NCBI RefSeq assembly: GCF_002954705.1
Contig: NZ_MSCO01000001.1
Span: 2,278,865-2,342,864 of the forward strand
Length of the DNA: 64,000 nucleotides
Reading direction: 5' to 3'
Origin: Aliivibrio sifiae
Lineage (GTDB): Bacteria > Pseudomonadota > Gammaproteobacteria > Enterobacterales > Vibrionaceae
In this document: in pieces, positions 18,122 through 27,806 of the stretch
Position numbering within the stretch: position 1 is the stretch's first letter
How the letters are laid out: each line of letters starts with the position of its first letter
Translations under genes and position numbers: made by a program
Notes under the pieces: generated by a model
Told to the model about the DNA's origin: nothing
Database searches by the model: none
What the model saw: the letters and a program-made list of their open reading frames with translations, nothing else

Positions 18122-18189
18122 TACAAGCTGTTTAACAGTAGCTGGTCCTAATCCTTGGGGTCATTCACTGTTCCATGTGACGGCTTGTA
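18122..18189 (-). ncRNA. structured element in the nupC 5' leader
   Basis: Closing stem of ten positions (18122-18131 with 18080+100 to 18189, i.e. 18180-18189; one A/C mismatch on the minus strand, G/U if read on the plus strand) and an inner 6-bp stem AACAGT (18134-18139) / ACTGTT (18167-18172), leaving a 27-nt apical part with a C/G-rich core. On the minus strand the closing stem begins a few bases behind the predicted transcription start and ends directly against the AAGGA of the upstream ORF. It matches no riboswitch consensus that I know. Confidence 0.45.
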
Positions 18190-18200
18190 TTGGGGGAAGG

Positions 18201-18250
18201 AGTATACATAGCGCAGATTTAAAATCATCTTTTATGTGATACAAATCACT
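18201..18250 (-). promoter_or_regulatory. CRP site and promoter of nupC
   Basis: TGTGATACAAATCACT (18235-18250) is a near-perfect CRP dyad (TGTGA-N6-TCACt). A TATACT -10 element reads on the minus strand at 18206-18201. The predicted start near 18194 puts the CRP centre about 48 bp upstream, near the class II range. CRP control of nupC is established in E. coli. Confidence 0.65.
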
Positions 18251-18415
18251 AATTTTTACTTCCTAGAAAAATATTGACAGCAAATAATTACAAACATGAA
18301 AAGTAACCCCTTACGAGCAACATTAAAATTAAACATTTACAACGAAATTCACACAATAAACATTCACTAAGCATGCTAAAGTTAATAATAGAATATCTAC
18401 CTTGAGTACTTAAAT
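18251..18415. other. remainder of the nupC / membrane-protein intergenic region
   Basis: The AT-rich stretch between the CRP site and the next gene contains no visible gene. It presumably holds the promoter of the divergent membrane-protein gene, which I cannot place. Confidence 0.4.
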
Positions 18416-18976
18416 ATGGCAAATACAGAACATATTGAGATATTAGATTCTCTAGATAAAATCAGCGTTATTACCTACCGATTGGGCATTACGTTATTTT
18501 CTCTAACTCTATTTCTAAGTAGCCTTGCTATTACCGATGATATTTCGTTGGTATTAATTGATGGCTCATTAAAAGAATTTACTTTTATAACTCTTGCTCT
18601 TTCCGCCGCAATGAGTGCTGCAAATTTACATGTTTATGATAAGAAAATAAGAATGCTCATTACCTGGTCAGCTTGGATAGGATTAGTACTATTAAGCTTA
18701 TTAGATGACAGCCGTTTCTTTTGGCTTCCTGTTGGGTTTATTTTTGTTACTTTTTCTGGCATAGCCTTAAAGGAATCATTCTGTTTTAAAGTGATGGGAT
18801 TAAGGCTTGTACCATTTCTATTATGTATCGCTACACTGATGTTAGCGATGGAGGTATGGCTTATTGCATTAATATGCTTAGCTCTATCTGGTGTGATTTT
18901 TCTTTTTTTAGCCATTCAGAAATGGAGAATGCCTCTTCATTTTGATATTGGTAATAAAGGGAATTATCAAAACTAG
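18416..18976 (+). CDS. conserved integral membrane protein, DUF2301-like
   Basis: A 186-residue inner-membrane protein with about six hydrophobic segments (roughly residues 20-42, 55-72, 80-95, 100-118, 126-142 and 145-165) and short loops. The stretch SAAMSAANLHVYDKKIR and GIALKESFCFKVMGL recall a family of unknown function that I associate with DUF2301, but I am not certain. Only a weak ribosome-binding site is seen. No partner gene is obvious: the next gene starts 124 nt further on. I can give no function. Confidence 0.65.
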   Translation: MANTEHIEILDSLDKISVITYRLGITLFSLTLFLSSLAITDDISLVLIDGSLKEFTFITLALSAAMSAANLHVYDKKIRMLITWSAWIGLVLLSLLDDSRFFWLPVGFIFVTFSGIALKESFCFKVMGLRLVPFLLCIATLMLAMEVWLIALICLALSGVIFLFLAIQKWRMPLHFDIGNKGNYQN

Positions 18977-19100
18977 CACCTCACTAAAAATGAACTAATT
19001 AGTTTACTTTTTGTCTTATTCAATACATTATCAGTGATAGTACATAATCTTATTTCACTACTATTCGCTTATTTTTAATTAAGGTATTACTAACAAGACC

Positions 19101-20801
19101 ATGATATTACCATTTTTTTATATTTTACTTATCATGGTTTGCATTCTTCCGCTCCTTCCTGGGATGCTCGGAATTTTAAGTGCATCTTTAAGCTATATGC
19201 CCCCAATTGGTCTAGATACCTTATCTTTCAATGGATATATATCTGTCTTTGAATGGAGTGGTATTTGGCACTCCATCTCCTTAACAATAAGCAGTGCCTT
19301 TATCAGTACGCTTATCTCTTGTTTGATTACTTTTATAATTCTACAAAGTACATGGCAATTATCTGTTTGGAAAAAAATAGAACCTTTACTATCTCCACTT
19401 CTTGCTATGCCTCATGTCGCTTTTGCTATTGGGTTCGCTTTTCTCTTTTCACCAACAGGAATAGTTGCAAGACTACTTAACCCTGTCGGAGATTTTAATT
19501 TTCCCGTAATTATTAATGACGCCATTAATGTCGGACTTATTTTAGTTTTGATTATTAAAGAAGTGCCTTTTCTTCTTTTAATGAGCATTTCTATTATGCA
19601 ACAACTCAATGTCGATCAAACGGCAAAAATAGCAGCAAGCCTAGGGTATCAACGTCACCAAATATGGTGGAAATGTATATTTCCACAATGGCTTAAAAAA
19701 ATACGATTTCCGCTATTAGCGGTGATTGCCTATAGCGTATCAGTGGTTGATGTAAGCTTAATTATAGGGGCAACTAACCCACCAACATTTGCAGTATTAG
19801 TGTGGCAATGGTTTAGTGATCCTGATATTCAATTACAGCCTAGAGCAGGTGCAGGGGCTATCATACTCCTTGTTATTTGCTTTTTACTCATAGCTTTTCA
19901 TCGTTTTCTAGAGTGGGGAATTACAACCTACTGTCGTCACTGGCAAATATCTGGACGCATGGGACTTCGCCTCCCTGGCTTAGCTTTTTTTACTGCTGGT
20001 GCAAGTATCGTCGCTCTATCATTACCTGTAATGGTACTTTGGAGTGTTGCACAACGTTGGCGCTTCCCAGATCTCTTACCAAGCACATTTACTTTTCGTT
20101 TTTGGAATAGTGAATGGGGAACTCTACTGCCAGTTATTACAGACAGCGTTATTATCGCAATTATCTCTGCCACAATAGCTCTTGCCTTTGCCTTACTTGG
20201 GCATGAGTTTAAAATTAAATACAAATGGCATATTCCTTCTCTATTAATCGCTATTCCAATGTTAGTCCCTCAACTCTCATTATTATTTGGTCTTCAGGTC
20301 AGTGCACTCTATTTCTCGAGTGATTCTTATTGGTTTTGGGTTATTTGGGCGCATGTGTTTTTTTCTTTCCCTTATATATTTCTCGCATTAGATGGGCCAT
20401 GGCGCAGTTTTGATCAACGACTGACCCAAACAGGGTTAAGTCTTGGAAAATCACCATGGCATTGCTGGATAAAAATAAAACTGCCTTTATTATTGCCCGC
20501 AATGTTATATGCATGGGCTATAGGCATAAGTGTTAGCCTCGCACAATATTTACCAACACAAATGCTAGGAGCAGGCCGAATAATGACATTAACGACAGAA
20601 GCCGTCGCTCTTTCAAGCGGATTTGATCGTCGAATTACTGCACTCTATGGGTTATGGCAGGCACTATTGCCATTTATTTTCTTCAGCTTGACGATCTTCA
20701 TTGGTCGATTCTATTCTTATCGTCCTCATCTAAACCTAACAACAAGGAAAGTGGCGGGTAATGAGCCTATCAATACAAAATCTCAGCATTCTCACTCATA
20801 A
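19101..20801 (+). CDS. ynjC: ABC transporter permease, two fused MetI-like halves (YnjC type)
   Basis: A 566-residue inner-membrane permease with two binding-protein-dependent-transport domains in one chain, like ThiP, FbpB and YnjC. The first EAA-type loop lies near residues 171-200 (VDQTAKIAASLGYQRHQIWW) and the second near 440-470 (LTQTGLSLGKSPWHCW). It overlaps the following ATPase gene by 41 nt, and that gene overlaps ynjF, the order of the E. coli ynjC-ynjD-(ynjE)-ynjF cluster. The binding-protein gene ynjB is not in front of it or anywhere in the window. Substrate is unknown; the thiamine label sometimes attached to such proteins is unsupported here. Confidence 0.75.
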   Translation: MILPFFYILLIMVCILPLLPGMLGILSASLSYMPPIGLDTLSFNGYISVFEWSGIWHSISLTISSAFISTLISCLITFIILQSTWQLSVWKKIEPLLSPLLAMPHVAFAIGFAFLFSPTGIVARLLNPVGDFNFPVIINDAINVGLILVLIIKEVPFLLLMSISIMQQLNVDQTAKIAASLGYQRHQIWWKCIFPQWLKKIRFPLLAVIAYSVSVVDVSLIIGATNPPTFAVLVWQWFSDPDIQLQPRAGAGAIILLVICFLLIAFHRFLEWGITTYCRHWQISGRMGLRLPGLAFFTAGASIVALSLPVMVLWSVAQRWRFPDLLPSTFTFRFWNSEWGTLLPVITDSVIIAIISATIALAFALLGHEFKIKYKWHIPSLLIAIPMLVPQLSLLFGLQVSALYFSSDSYWFWVIWAHVFFSFPYIFLALDGPWRSFDQRLTQTGLSLGKSPWHCWIKIKLPLLLPAMLYAWAIGISVSLAQYLPTQMLGAGRIMTLTTEAVALSSGFDRRITALYGLWQALLPFIFFSLTIFIGRFYSYRPHLNLTTRKVAGNEPINTKSQHSHS

Positions 20802-21408
20802 CGGCACGCCTTTACTAAGTAATTGTTCTCTATCTGTCAATAAAGGAGAAATACTTAGTGTTATGGGACCAAGTGGTTGTGGTAAATCGACCTTATTAAA
20901 CGTGATTGCAGGCCATTTAAGCGGTGACTTTAACTATTCAGGTAGCATTGAAGTTAACAATAAAACAATTAATAAAATCGCTTCTCACGAACGAAAAGTC
21001 GGGATTTTATTTCAAGAGGATCTTCTTTTTCCTCATTTATGTATTTGGGAAAACCTTGCCTTTGCATTACCAGATAAAATAAAAGGATCTCAACGTAAGG
21101 TTGATGCAATCAATGCGCTTAAAAATGTTCAATTAGACTCATTAGCCAATGTATTTCCAGACCAAATATCTGGTGGGCAACGTGCTAGGATCAGTTTAGT
21201 TAGAATGTTATTAGCTAAACCTGATGTCGCTTTATTGGATGAACCTTTTAGTAAGCTAGATAAAGCATTGCGCATTCAGTTTCGAGATTGGGTCTTTGAA
21301 CAATTAATAGAAGCCAACATTCCAACACTACTAGTAACTCATGATATTGACGATATTCCAAAAGAGAGCCAAACATTCCTTTGGCCTATGGAGATAAACC
21401 ATGCTTGA
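20761..21408 (+). CDS. ynjD: ABC transporter ATP-binding protein (YnjD type)
   Basis: A 215-residue ABC ATPase that would energise the YnjC permease. The Walker A motif is GPSGCGKST (about 36-44), the Q-loop is FQEDLLFPH, the signature is ISGGQRARISLVRMLL (about 139-154) and Walker B is VALLDEPFSKLD. It is shorter than most importer ATPases because it lacks a C-terminal regulatory domain. The ATG at 20761 lies inside the end of the permease gene, with a GGCGGG-type ribosome-binding site, so translation is probably coupled. It overlaps the next gene by 8 nt. Confidence 0.82.
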   Translation: MSLSIQNLSILTHNGTPLLSNCSLSVNKGEILSVMGPSGCGKSTLLNVIAGHLSGDFNYSGSIEVNNKTINKIASHERKVGILFQEDLLFPHLCIWENLAFALPDKIKGSQRKVDAINALKNVQLDSLANVFPDQISGGQRARISLVRMLLAKPDVALLDEPFSKLDKALRIQFRDWVFEQLIEANIPTLLVTHDIDDIPKESQTFLWPMEINHA

Positions 21409-22024
21409 TAAATTCAGCATTCAAATAATAAAAAAGCCCCTATCAATAGCGGCAACTGGCTTACATAAATTAGGGGTAACAGCGAATCAAACGACCCTAT
21501 TTGGTTTTGCTTTAGGGCTTTTAGCTTTTCCTGCATTACTATTTCAAGAATATAATATCGCACTGGTTTTTATTTTGTTAAATCGGATTTGCGATGGCTT
21601 AGATGGGGCTTTAGCTCGAATCACAGGAATAACAGATTCTGGTGGTTTTTTAGATATCAGTCTGGATTTTCTTTTTTACTCCCTTATTCCATTTGGTTTT
21701 ATTCTGGCCAATCCAGAGCAGAATGCCATTGCAGGTGCGTTATTAATATTTTCTTTCATAGGGACAGGAAGTAGTTTTTTGGCTTTTGCAATCATGGCTG
21801 GAAAACGAAATATCGATAATCCCGTCTATAAAAACAAATCTCTCTACTACATGAGCGGCTTAACCGAGGGAACTGAAACCATTGGTTGCTTTGTTTTATT
21901 TTGCTTATTCCCTACTCACTTTATCATCATTGCATATGTATATTCGACTTTATGTTGGATAACCACATTTAACCGAATTTGGTCAGGATTTCATACTTTA
22001 CAAGAAAATGAAAAACGAGATTAA
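21401..22024 (+). CDS. ynjF: CDP-alcohol phosphatidyltransferase family protein (YnjF type)
   Basis: A 207-residue inner-membrane enzyme of the CDP-alcohol phosphatidyltransferase family, which joins an alcohol to a CDP-activated lipid. The signature DG-x2-AR-x8-G-x3-D-x3-D is visible from residue about 64 (CDGLDGALAR) to LDISLDF. Roughly six hydrophobic segments are present. E. coli YnjF has the same position behind ynjCD. The acceptor alcohol is unknown; it is not the main PgsA or PssA by neighbourhood. Joint operon with an ABC transporter suggests that the transported compound and the lipid reaction are connected, but this is inference. Confidence 0.78.
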   Translation: MLDKFSIQIIKKPLSIAATGLHKLGVTANQTTLFGFALGLLAFPALLFQEYNIALVFILLNRICDGLDGALARITGITDSGGFLDISLDFLFYSLIPFGFILANPEQNAIAGALLIFSFIGTGSSFLAFAIMAGKRNIDNPVYKNKSLYYMSGLTEGTETIGCFVLFCLFPTHFIIIAYVYSTLCWITTFNRIWSGFHTLQENEKRD

Positions 22025-22043
22025 ACGACGTTATTAAAAGAAA

Positions 22044-22078
22044 AGCCCCAACACTTATATTGCTGGGGCTTTATTATT
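22044..22078. terminator. bidirectional terminator between ynjF and rpoS
   Basis: Stem AGCCCCA (22044-22050) / TGGGGCT (22064-22070), 13-nt loop, T-rich on the plus side and A-rich on the other. It lies between converging genes. Confidence 0.75.
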
Positions 22079-22107
22079 TATTACGCTGAGTTATTTCTAT
22101 GAGGTAA

Positions 22108-23070
22108 TTAATACTCTTCAACTGCAAATAAGGTTTCCATGTTCAATCCTTGCTGCGTCATTATCTCTCTTAAACGTCGTAATCCTTCTACTTGAATTTG
22201 TCTTACTCGCTCACGTGTTAATCCAATCTCTTTACCTACTTGCTCTAACGTTGCAGTTTCATATCCTAATAAACCAAAACGACGCGCAACGACTTCTTTT
22301 TGTTTTGGGTTAAGCTGACCAAGCCAACCAACCAAAGAGGCATTAATATCGTCTTTTTGAGTTTCTGACTCAGGATCTGCATGTTTAGTATCAGGTAAGA
22401 TATCAAGCAGAGCTTTATCAGATTCACCAGCCACCATAGAATCAACAGAAGCGACTCGTTCATTTAAACGCAGCATACGACTTACATCACTCACTGGTTT
22501 ATCAAGCTTTTCTGCAATTTCTTCAGGTGTTGGTTCATGATCAAGTTTTTGTGATAATTCACGAGCTGCACGTAAGTAAACATTCAGTTCTTTAACGACA
22601 TGAATAGGCAAGCGGATAGTTCGAGTTTGATTCATGATGGCACGTTCAATGGTTTGACGTATCCACCAAGTAGCGTAGGTAGAAAAGCGAAATCCTCTCT
22701 CTGGATCAAATTTTTCAACCGCACGGATTAAGCCAAGATTACCCTCTTCAACTAAATCCAATAACGCAAGACCACGGTGATTATAACGACGAGCTATTTT
22801 CACTACCAATCGAAGATTACTTTCAATCATTCGAGATCGCGCGGCAACATCACCTTTTAAAGCTAAGCGGCTAAAGTAAACTTCTTCTTCAGCAGTTAGT
22901 AGTGGAGAAAAACCAATTTCACCTAAGTAAAGTTGCGTAGCATCCATTACCTTCTGTGAACTGGTGACCTCTAAACGTTCCGACTCATCAGCAGCAACAA
23001 CGTCACTGTCATTTACTGTATCTAAATCGAACTCTTCAATTTCTTTAGTTACTGCATTGCTTTTACTCAT
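22108..23070 (-). CDS. rpoS: stationary-phase/general stress sigma factor RpoS
   Basis: Directs RNA polymerase to stress and stationary-phase promoters. The 320 residues include region 1.2 (about 41-75), region 2 with [20 protein letters not shown] (125-144) that contacts the -10 element, region 3 with [13 protein letters not shown] (160-172; the turnover region recognised by RssB in E. coli), and region 4 helix-turn-helix [20 protein letters not shown] (274-293). A strong GGGGAGG precedes the ATG. Located just downstream of nlpD as in enteric bacteria and vibrios, where the main rpoS promoter lies inside nlpD; I did not identify it by eye. Confidence 0.96.
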   Translation of the reverse strand: MSKSNAVTKEIEEFDLDTVNDSDVVAADESERLEVTSSQKVMDATQLYLGEIGFSPLLTAEEEVYFSRLALKGDVAARSRMIESNLRLVVKIARRYNHRGLALLDLVEEGNLGLIRAVEKFDPERGFRFSTYATWWIRQTIERAIMNQTRTIRLPIHVVKELNVYLRAARELSQKLDHEPTPEEIAEKLDKPVSDVSRMLRLNERVASVDSMVAGESDKALLDILPDTKHADPESETQKDDINASLVGWLGQLNPKQKEVVARRFGLLGYETATLEQVGKEIGLTRERVRQIQVEGLRRLREIMTQQGLNMETLFAVEEY

Positions 23071-23125
23071 AGCGCCTCCCCATGGCGAGCCAGCAAGACA
23101 TTACAACTCAGCTATGTCATCCCTG

Positions 23126-24130
23126 TTACGGTAAATACCGTTGTGGATTTACCGATTTCCCTCTAAAGCGGATCTCAAAGTGCAAACGAACACTGCTCGT
23201 ACTTGAGCTACCCATTGATGCAATTTTTTGTCCCGCGGTAATATTTTGACCTTCTTTAACAAACAGTGATTCATTATGAGCATAAGCACTTAAGTAATCG
23301 TCGTTATGTTTAATAATGATTAAATTACCATAACCTCTTAATGCATTACCTGCATATACCACTGTTCCTTTAGCGGTAGAGATGATGTCTTGGCCTCGTT
23401 GACCTGCGATATCTATCCCTTTATTTCCTTGATCTCCTGTTGAAAACTTAGCGATTATTCGCCCTTTTGTTGGCCATAACCAGGAACCTACCTTTTCCGA
23501 TTTTTTTTCTACTGATTTAGGTTTAGATACTGGTTTTGGTTTAACTGCCGGTTTTGCTTTAGCAACTGGTTTCGACTTAGCAGTTGTTACCGGTTTGTTA
23601 GTTTTAACATACTCCTTCGATTTGGTGTTTTCAACCTTTTTTGTGCTTTGTTTTTGTACAGATGGTGATTTTGTGCTACTCGACACTGTTGGTGTAGCCT
23701 TGGTAACAGGTTTATTATTAGCCACTGGTACAACTGCTACAGCAGCAGTATTCGTGGTTTTAGAGGTGCTATTGTTACTAACTAAATAACCATCATCGCC
23801 ATACGCAGGAGCGATATATTTAGGCCCCCATAATTTAAGCTTTTGACCTGGATGAATCACATAAGGTGCTTTTAATTCATTATGTGCGATCAATTCTTTA
23901 ACATCTTTATTGGTTACATAAGAAATAAAATATAAAGTGTCACCTTTCTCAACTTGGTAGTAACTACCACGATAACTGCCACGCTCAGCGCCGCCATACG
24001 ATGAAGAACTCTTATTTACACTAGATACAGGAGCAGGACGATGAGGCCCCATAGAGCAGCCTGAAAGTAATAGAATAAAAGTAGCGGCAATAAGCCACAA
24101 ACGAGAAGGAGTCACGGTTATTTTTTTCAT
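23126..24130 (-). CDS. nlpD: lipoprotein NlpD, LysM plus LytM domains (amidase activator)
   Basis: Outer-membrane lipoprotein that activates the amidase AmiC during daughter-cell separation. The lipobox LLSGC gives Cys25 as lipidation site. A LysM domain lies at about 56-101 (YYQVEKGDTLYF to HPGQKLKLW), followed by a long Thr/Lys/Pro/Val-rich linker (about 120-215) and a LytM/M23 domain (about 217-334). The zinc-binding His residues of active M23 peptidases are degenerate (NKGIDIAG, RLHFEIR), as in other NlpD and EnvC proteins, so it should be a regulator and not an enzyme. It sits between pcm and rpoS, 5 nt behind pcm. Confidence 0.92.
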   Translation of the reverse strand: MKKITVTPSRLWLIAATFILLLSGCSMGPHRPAPVSSVNKSSSSYGGAERGSYRGSYYQVEKGDTLYFISYVTNKDVKELIAHNELKAPYVIHPGQKLKLWGPKYIAPAYGDDGYLVSNNSTSKTTNTAAVAVVPVANNKPVTKATPTVSSSTKSPSVQKQSTKKVENTKSKEYVKTNKPVTTAKSKPVAKAKPAVKPKPVSKPKSVEKKSEKVGSWLWPTKGRIIAKFSTGDQGNKGIDIAGQRGQDIISTAKGTVVYAGNALRGYGNLIIIKHNDDYLSAYAHNESLFVKEGQNITAGQKIASMGSSSTSSVRLHFEIRFRGKSVNPQRYLP

Positions 24131-24135
24131 TATGA

Positions 24136-24762
24136 TTATGCTAATTCACCTGCAATTAATGGGACGAAACGAACTTCTTCTATCGCCTCTGAATGAAATT
24201 CATCACCATGACGAATAATTCGAAGTAACTGCTGCTCTGTCTCCCCTACGGGTATAACCAACCTCCCACCATCTTTTAATTGCAATAATAGATCATCAGG
24301 AATGGATTCTGCGGCAGCGGTAACAATGATGGCATCAAATGGCGATTTACTGGCCCATCCTTTCCACCCATCAGCATGTTTTGTTGATATGTTATATATG
24401 TCTAATCGCTTCAATAATCGCTTTGCATTCCATTGAAGTGATTTAATTCGTTCAACTGAATTAACGTGATCTATCAATTGCGCTAATACTGCAGTTTGAT
24501 AACCCGAACCGGTTCCTATTTCTAGAACATTAGACTCTCGCTGTAACATGAGTAGCTCAGTCATTTTAGCGACAATATAAGGCTGAGAGATCGTTTGTCC
24601 TTCACCAATAGGCAATGCATTGTTTTGATAGGCCTGATGAGCTAATGCCTCAGAAACAAAACGTTCACGCGGCAATAAACGAATAGCTGATAAAACCGCT
24701 TCGTCTTTGATGCCTTGTTGACGCAAAAATTGATCAAGTAATTCAGTTCGAGAATGAAGCAT
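24136..24762 (-). CDS. pcm: protein-L-isoaspartate O-methyltransferase Pcm
   Basis: Repairs isoaspartyl residues in aged proteins by SAM-dependent methylation. The SAM motif [16 protein letters not shown] lies at about 79-94, and the substrate segment [14 protein letters not shown] at about 58-71. The length of 208 is typical. The start overlaps the surE stop by one base (TAATG), so the genes are co-translated, matching the conserved surE-pcm-nlpD-rpoS order. Confidence 0.95.
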   Translation of the reverse strand: MLHSRTELLDQFLRQQGIKDEAVLSAIRLLPRERFVSEALAHQAYQNNALPIGEGQTISQPYIVAKMTELLMLQRESNVLEIGTGSGYQTAVLAQLIDHVNSVERIKSLQWNAKRLLKRLDIYNISTKHADGWKGWASKSPFDAIIVTAAAESIPDDLLLQLKDGGRLVIPVGETEQQLLRIIRHGDEFHSEAIEEVRFVPLIAGELA

Positions 24763-25523
24763 TAGTTAGTACTCTCAATTGATAGCCAATCGCTCATCAT
24801 TGTTAATGAATCATGAGCGGTTAAATCAACTTGTAATGGCGTTACAGACACACAATTATGTTTAATTGCGTAGAAATCGGTACCTTGGCCTGCATCCTGC
24901 TTTTTCCCAGGAGGACCTAACCAATAAATAATTTCTCCGCGAGGATCAGTCTCTTTTATCATACTTTCAGAGTGGTGCCTTGCGCCTAATCGAGTGACTT
25001 CCCACTTAGTTATTTCAGAATACTCACAATCCGGCACATTAACATTCAACACCCTTTTGGTTGTTAGCGGATTCTTTAAATGTGTTTTTACTAATTCTAA
25101 TGCAACTCGAGCTGCAGTATCAAAATGTGTGCGACCAACTAAAGACATTGCAATAGCGGGTAATCCAAGAAAATGCCCCTCTGTTGCAGCAGCAACCGTG
25201 CCTGAATATAAAGTATCGTCCCCTAAATTTGCGCCATGGTTTATACCAGCAATAATCAAATCAGGAAGATCATCTTTCATTAATTCATTCAATGCAAAAT
25301 GCACGCAATCTGTTGGTGTCCCTTGCACTGAATGAATATTTGTTTCAATTTGACGAACTCGAAGTGGAGATTCAAGAGTTAATGAATTTGATGCACCAGA
25401 ACGATTACGATCAGGAGCAACAATAGTAATATCCGCAATATCTGATAATACGACCGCGAGGGTATTTATCCCTTCAGCAAAGACACCATCATCATTACTT
25501 AACAATATGCGCAACTTATTCAC
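24762..25523 (-). CDS. surE: 5'/3'-nucleotidase SurE
   Basis: Metal-dependent phosphatase acting on nucleoside monophosphates and short polyphosphates; a survival protein in stationary phase. The LLSNDDGV motif near the N-terminus carries the metal-binding Asp pair; SGASNS and [12 protein letters not shown] are further family motifs. I prefer the GTG at 25523, which has GGAG exactly 6 nt ahead and gives 253 residues; the ATG at 25535 has its purine run directly adjacent and would add four residues. It lies 31 nt behind truD and overlaps pcm by one base. Confidence 0.93.
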   Translation of the reverse strand: MNKLRILLSNDDGVFAEGINTLAVVLSDIADITIVAPDRNRSGASNSLTLESPLRVRQIETNIHSVQGTPTDCVHFALNELMKDDLPDLIIAGINHGANLGDDTLYSGTVAAATEGHFLGLPAIAMSLVGRTHFDTAARVALELVKTHLKNPLTTKRVLNVNVPDCEYSEITKWEVTRLGARHHSESMIKETDPRGEIIYWLGPPGKKQDAGQGTDFYAIKHNCVSVTPLQVDLTAHDSLTMMSDWLSIESTN

Positions 25524-25554
25524 TCTTATCTCCATTCCTTTCTTTAAAATTGAA

Positions 25555-26601
25555 TTACTCGTATGTACGTTCTACTTCAATTTCTTGCAATAGCTCACGC
25601 ATAATTACGGTTGCAAAACTGCCCGATGTTAAAGAGAAATTAAGCGTTAACGTATCACCTTCAGCTGACCAACTAAGATTCTCTGGGTGTAACTCAATAG
25701 CACGACGCTCATGGCGCATACGGTTACCACGGATCAAGGCCATTAAATCTGGTTCAGCATCAAGTTGTGGTTGCTCTAGAGTTAATGCAGTTTCACTTGT
25801 TGGTAATTGATTATCACCCGCTAATGCAGCACTAATTGACCAGTCACCATCTTGAACTTTTTGAACATTCTCTTCCGAGGTTACATTCTCATTAACCGTA
25901 CGACCATTTTGATCAAGTAGAATATCACCATCAACAGGTTGAGTGAAGTAACCCTCTGTTATTCTTTGAGAAACAATATGATTGAAAATCCATGAACGAG
26001 CCGCTGATAAATAGAAGCTACGTTTTGTATTATCACGAGTGCGTACGTTTTCACGACCCCAACGACGAGCTTCTGTTACGTTATTGCCTTCATGACCAAA
26101 ACGTTGAGAGCCAAAGTAATTAGGAACCCCTGATACTTTTACTTTGTCCAAGCGAGACAGAACATCATCCATATCCGTCACTTCAGTCGCTATTAACTGG
26201 AAGCTATTCCCTAGAAGATCACCTGGACGCAATTTTTTGTTATGGCGCGTCATTTCTAAAATTTCAACACCTGGGTGCGTCGCTTCAAACAAAGCAAATT
26301 TAAAGTGATCACTTTTTGGTAAATGAACACTCAACCATTGCTCTGTTATTGCATGACGGTCTTTAAGGCCCGCCCAACTAATATCTTTTGATTTTACACC
26401 ACAAAACTTTGCTAGCTCGTTTGCTACATACTTAGTGTTTTCACCCGTTTTACGGATCTTAACCATTAAGTGTTCACCCTTTCCTGTGAACGTAAAACCT
26501 AATACTTCTTTAACGATAAAATGCTCAGGTAATTGTTTTAATTTACCTGTAGCCACTGGCTTTCCGTATAACCACGAAAAATTAGACATAATGTCTGACA
26601 T
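25555..26601 (-). CDS. truD: tRNA pseudouridine-13 synthase TruD
   Basis: Makes pseudouridine 13 in tRNA-Glu. The 348-residue protein carries the catalytic Asp81 in [12 protein letters not shown] and the family segment [14 protein letters not shown] lies about 8 nt before the ATG at 26601; the second Met at residue 5 has no ribosome-binding site. The central insertion domain characteristic of TruD spans roughly 155-305. It follows ispF by 15 nt in the conserved ispD-ispF-truD-surE order. Confidence 0.93.
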   Translation of the reverse strand: MSDIMSNFSWLYGKPVATGKLKQLPEHFIVKEVLGFTFTGKGEHLMVKIRKTGENTKYVANELAKFCGVKSKDISWAGLKDRHAITEQWLSVHLPKSDHFKFALFEATHPGVEILEMTRHNKKLRPGDLLGNSFQLIATEVTDMDDVLSRLDKVKVSGVPNYFGSQRFGHEGNNVTEARRWGRENVRTRDNTKRSFYLSAARSWIFNHIVSQRITEGYFTQPVDGDILLDQNGRTVNENVTSEENVQKVQDGDWSISAALAGDNQLPTSETALTLEQPQLDAEPDLMALIRGNRMRHERRAIELHPENLSWSAEGDTLTLNFSLTSGSFATVIMRELLQEIEVERTYE

Positions 26602-26616
26602 AGAATGTATCTCTAA

Positions 26617-27093
26617 TTAAGATGCGTTAACTAACAGCACTACTGCTTCACAAGCAATGCCTTCTTTTCTTCCTGTAAAACCGAGACGTTCGGACGTTGT
26701 CGCTTTTACATTAACATTACCAAGTTCTGTTTCTAAATCTTCTGCAATTGCTGCGCACATTGCTTGAATATGTGGTGCCATTTTAGGAGCTTGTGCAATA
26801 ATAGTGACGTCAGCATTACCTAAAACTAATCCTTTTTCTTTTACACGACGGTAGACATCACGCAATAAAGCTCTGCTGTCTGCACCTTTCCATTTATCAT
26901 CAGTATCAGGAAAATGACGACCAATATCCCCCTCAGCAATCGCTCCAAGTAGAGCATCACTCAATGCATGCAATGCGACATCGCCATCAGAGTGCGCTAT
27001 CAAACCTTGCTCATAAGGAACACTGACACCACCAATAATGACAGGGCCTTCACCACCAAATTTATGTACATCAAATCCGTGTCCAATTCTCAT
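26617..27093 (-). CDS. ispF: 2-C-methyl-D-erythritol 2,4-cyclodiphosphate synthase IspF
   Basis: Fifth step of the MEP isoprenoid pathway, converting CDP-ME 2-phosphate to MEcPP with release of CMP. Zinc ligands Asp8, His10 and His42 are present (GHGFDVH and LIAHSDGD ... LHALSD), as is the substrate loop around residues 60-75. It has 158 residues, normal length. The start overlaps the ispD stop by one base, so the two pathway enzymes are translationally coupled. Confidence 0.95.
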   Translation of the reverse strand: MRIGHGFDVHKFGGEGPVIIGGVSVPYEQGLIAHSDGDVALHALSDALLGAIAEGDIGRHFPDTDDKWKGADSRALLRDVYRRVKEKGLVLGNADVTIIAQAPKMAPHIQAMCAAIAEDLETELGNVNVKATTSERLGFTGRKEGIACEAVVLLVNAS

Positions 27094-27803
27094 TATTTGG
27101 TTTCCTTTTTCATTTTTTTAAGATAAAACTCAGCCAAATCAAGATCTTCTGGCTGGGTGATCTTTAGGTTATCGGCACGACCTTGAACCAATTTAGGTTG
27201 ATATCCCATTAATTCAATCGCTGACGATTCATCAGTGATTAAGAATGACTTCTCTAATCCTGTTTTTAAGGCTGTATATAAAAGATCTGTGGTAAAAAGT
27301 TGAGGTGTTAATGCATGCCATAGCACACTACGATCAATGGTTGTATCAATCTTATTTTCAGGTGTCGCTTGCTTCATAGTGTCTCGGACAGGAGAAGCAA
27401 GAATCCCCCCCACATGATGGGGTACTACTTCTTCAATCAGTTTTTCAATATCAGTATGACGGATACAAGGACGAGCGGCATCATGAACCATGCTCCATTC
27501 ACTCAGCTGATTATTTTTTACATAAGTTAATCCAGAAAGTACAGAATCGGCTCGCTCTGCCCCACCAGAAACTCGAATAACCCGTTTATCTTTAGCTATC
27601 GCTAATTCACCAAAATACGGGTCAGTATCACTAACTGCAACAATGACAGTATCAATTAAAGGGTAAGACAGTAATTGTTCAAGCGTGTGCTCTAAGACCG
27701 TTTTTCCATTCAATAATAAATATTGCTTAGGACGATCTGCTTTCATACGACTGCCGACACCAGCAGCAGGAACGATAGCAGTAATAGAAGGTAAAGAGAT
27801 CAT
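27093..27803 (-). CDS. ispD: 2-C-methyl-D-erythritol 4-phosphate cytidylyltransferase IspD
   Basis: Third step of the MEP pathway, joining CTP to MEP. The 236 residues show the nucleotide-binding [17 protein letters not shown] at 12-28 with its Arg and Lys residues, and VHDAARPC near residue 106-113. It starts 3 nt behind ftsB, forming the ftsB-ispD-ispF cluster common in gammaproteobacteria. It is a single-function enzyme, not an IspDF fusion. Confidence 0.95.
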   Translation of the reverse strand: MISLPSITAIVPAAGVGSRMKADRPKQYLLLNGKTVLEHTLEQLLSYPLIDTVIVAVSDTDPYFGELAIAKDKRVIRVSGGAERADSVLSGLTYVKNNQLSEWSMVHDAARPCIRHTDIEKLIEEVVPHHVGGILASPVRDTMKQATPENKIDTTIDRSVLWHALTPQLFTTDLLYTALKTGLEKSFLITDESSAIELMGYQPKLVQGRADNLKITQPEDLDLAEFYLKKMKKETK

Positions 27804-27806
27804 GAC

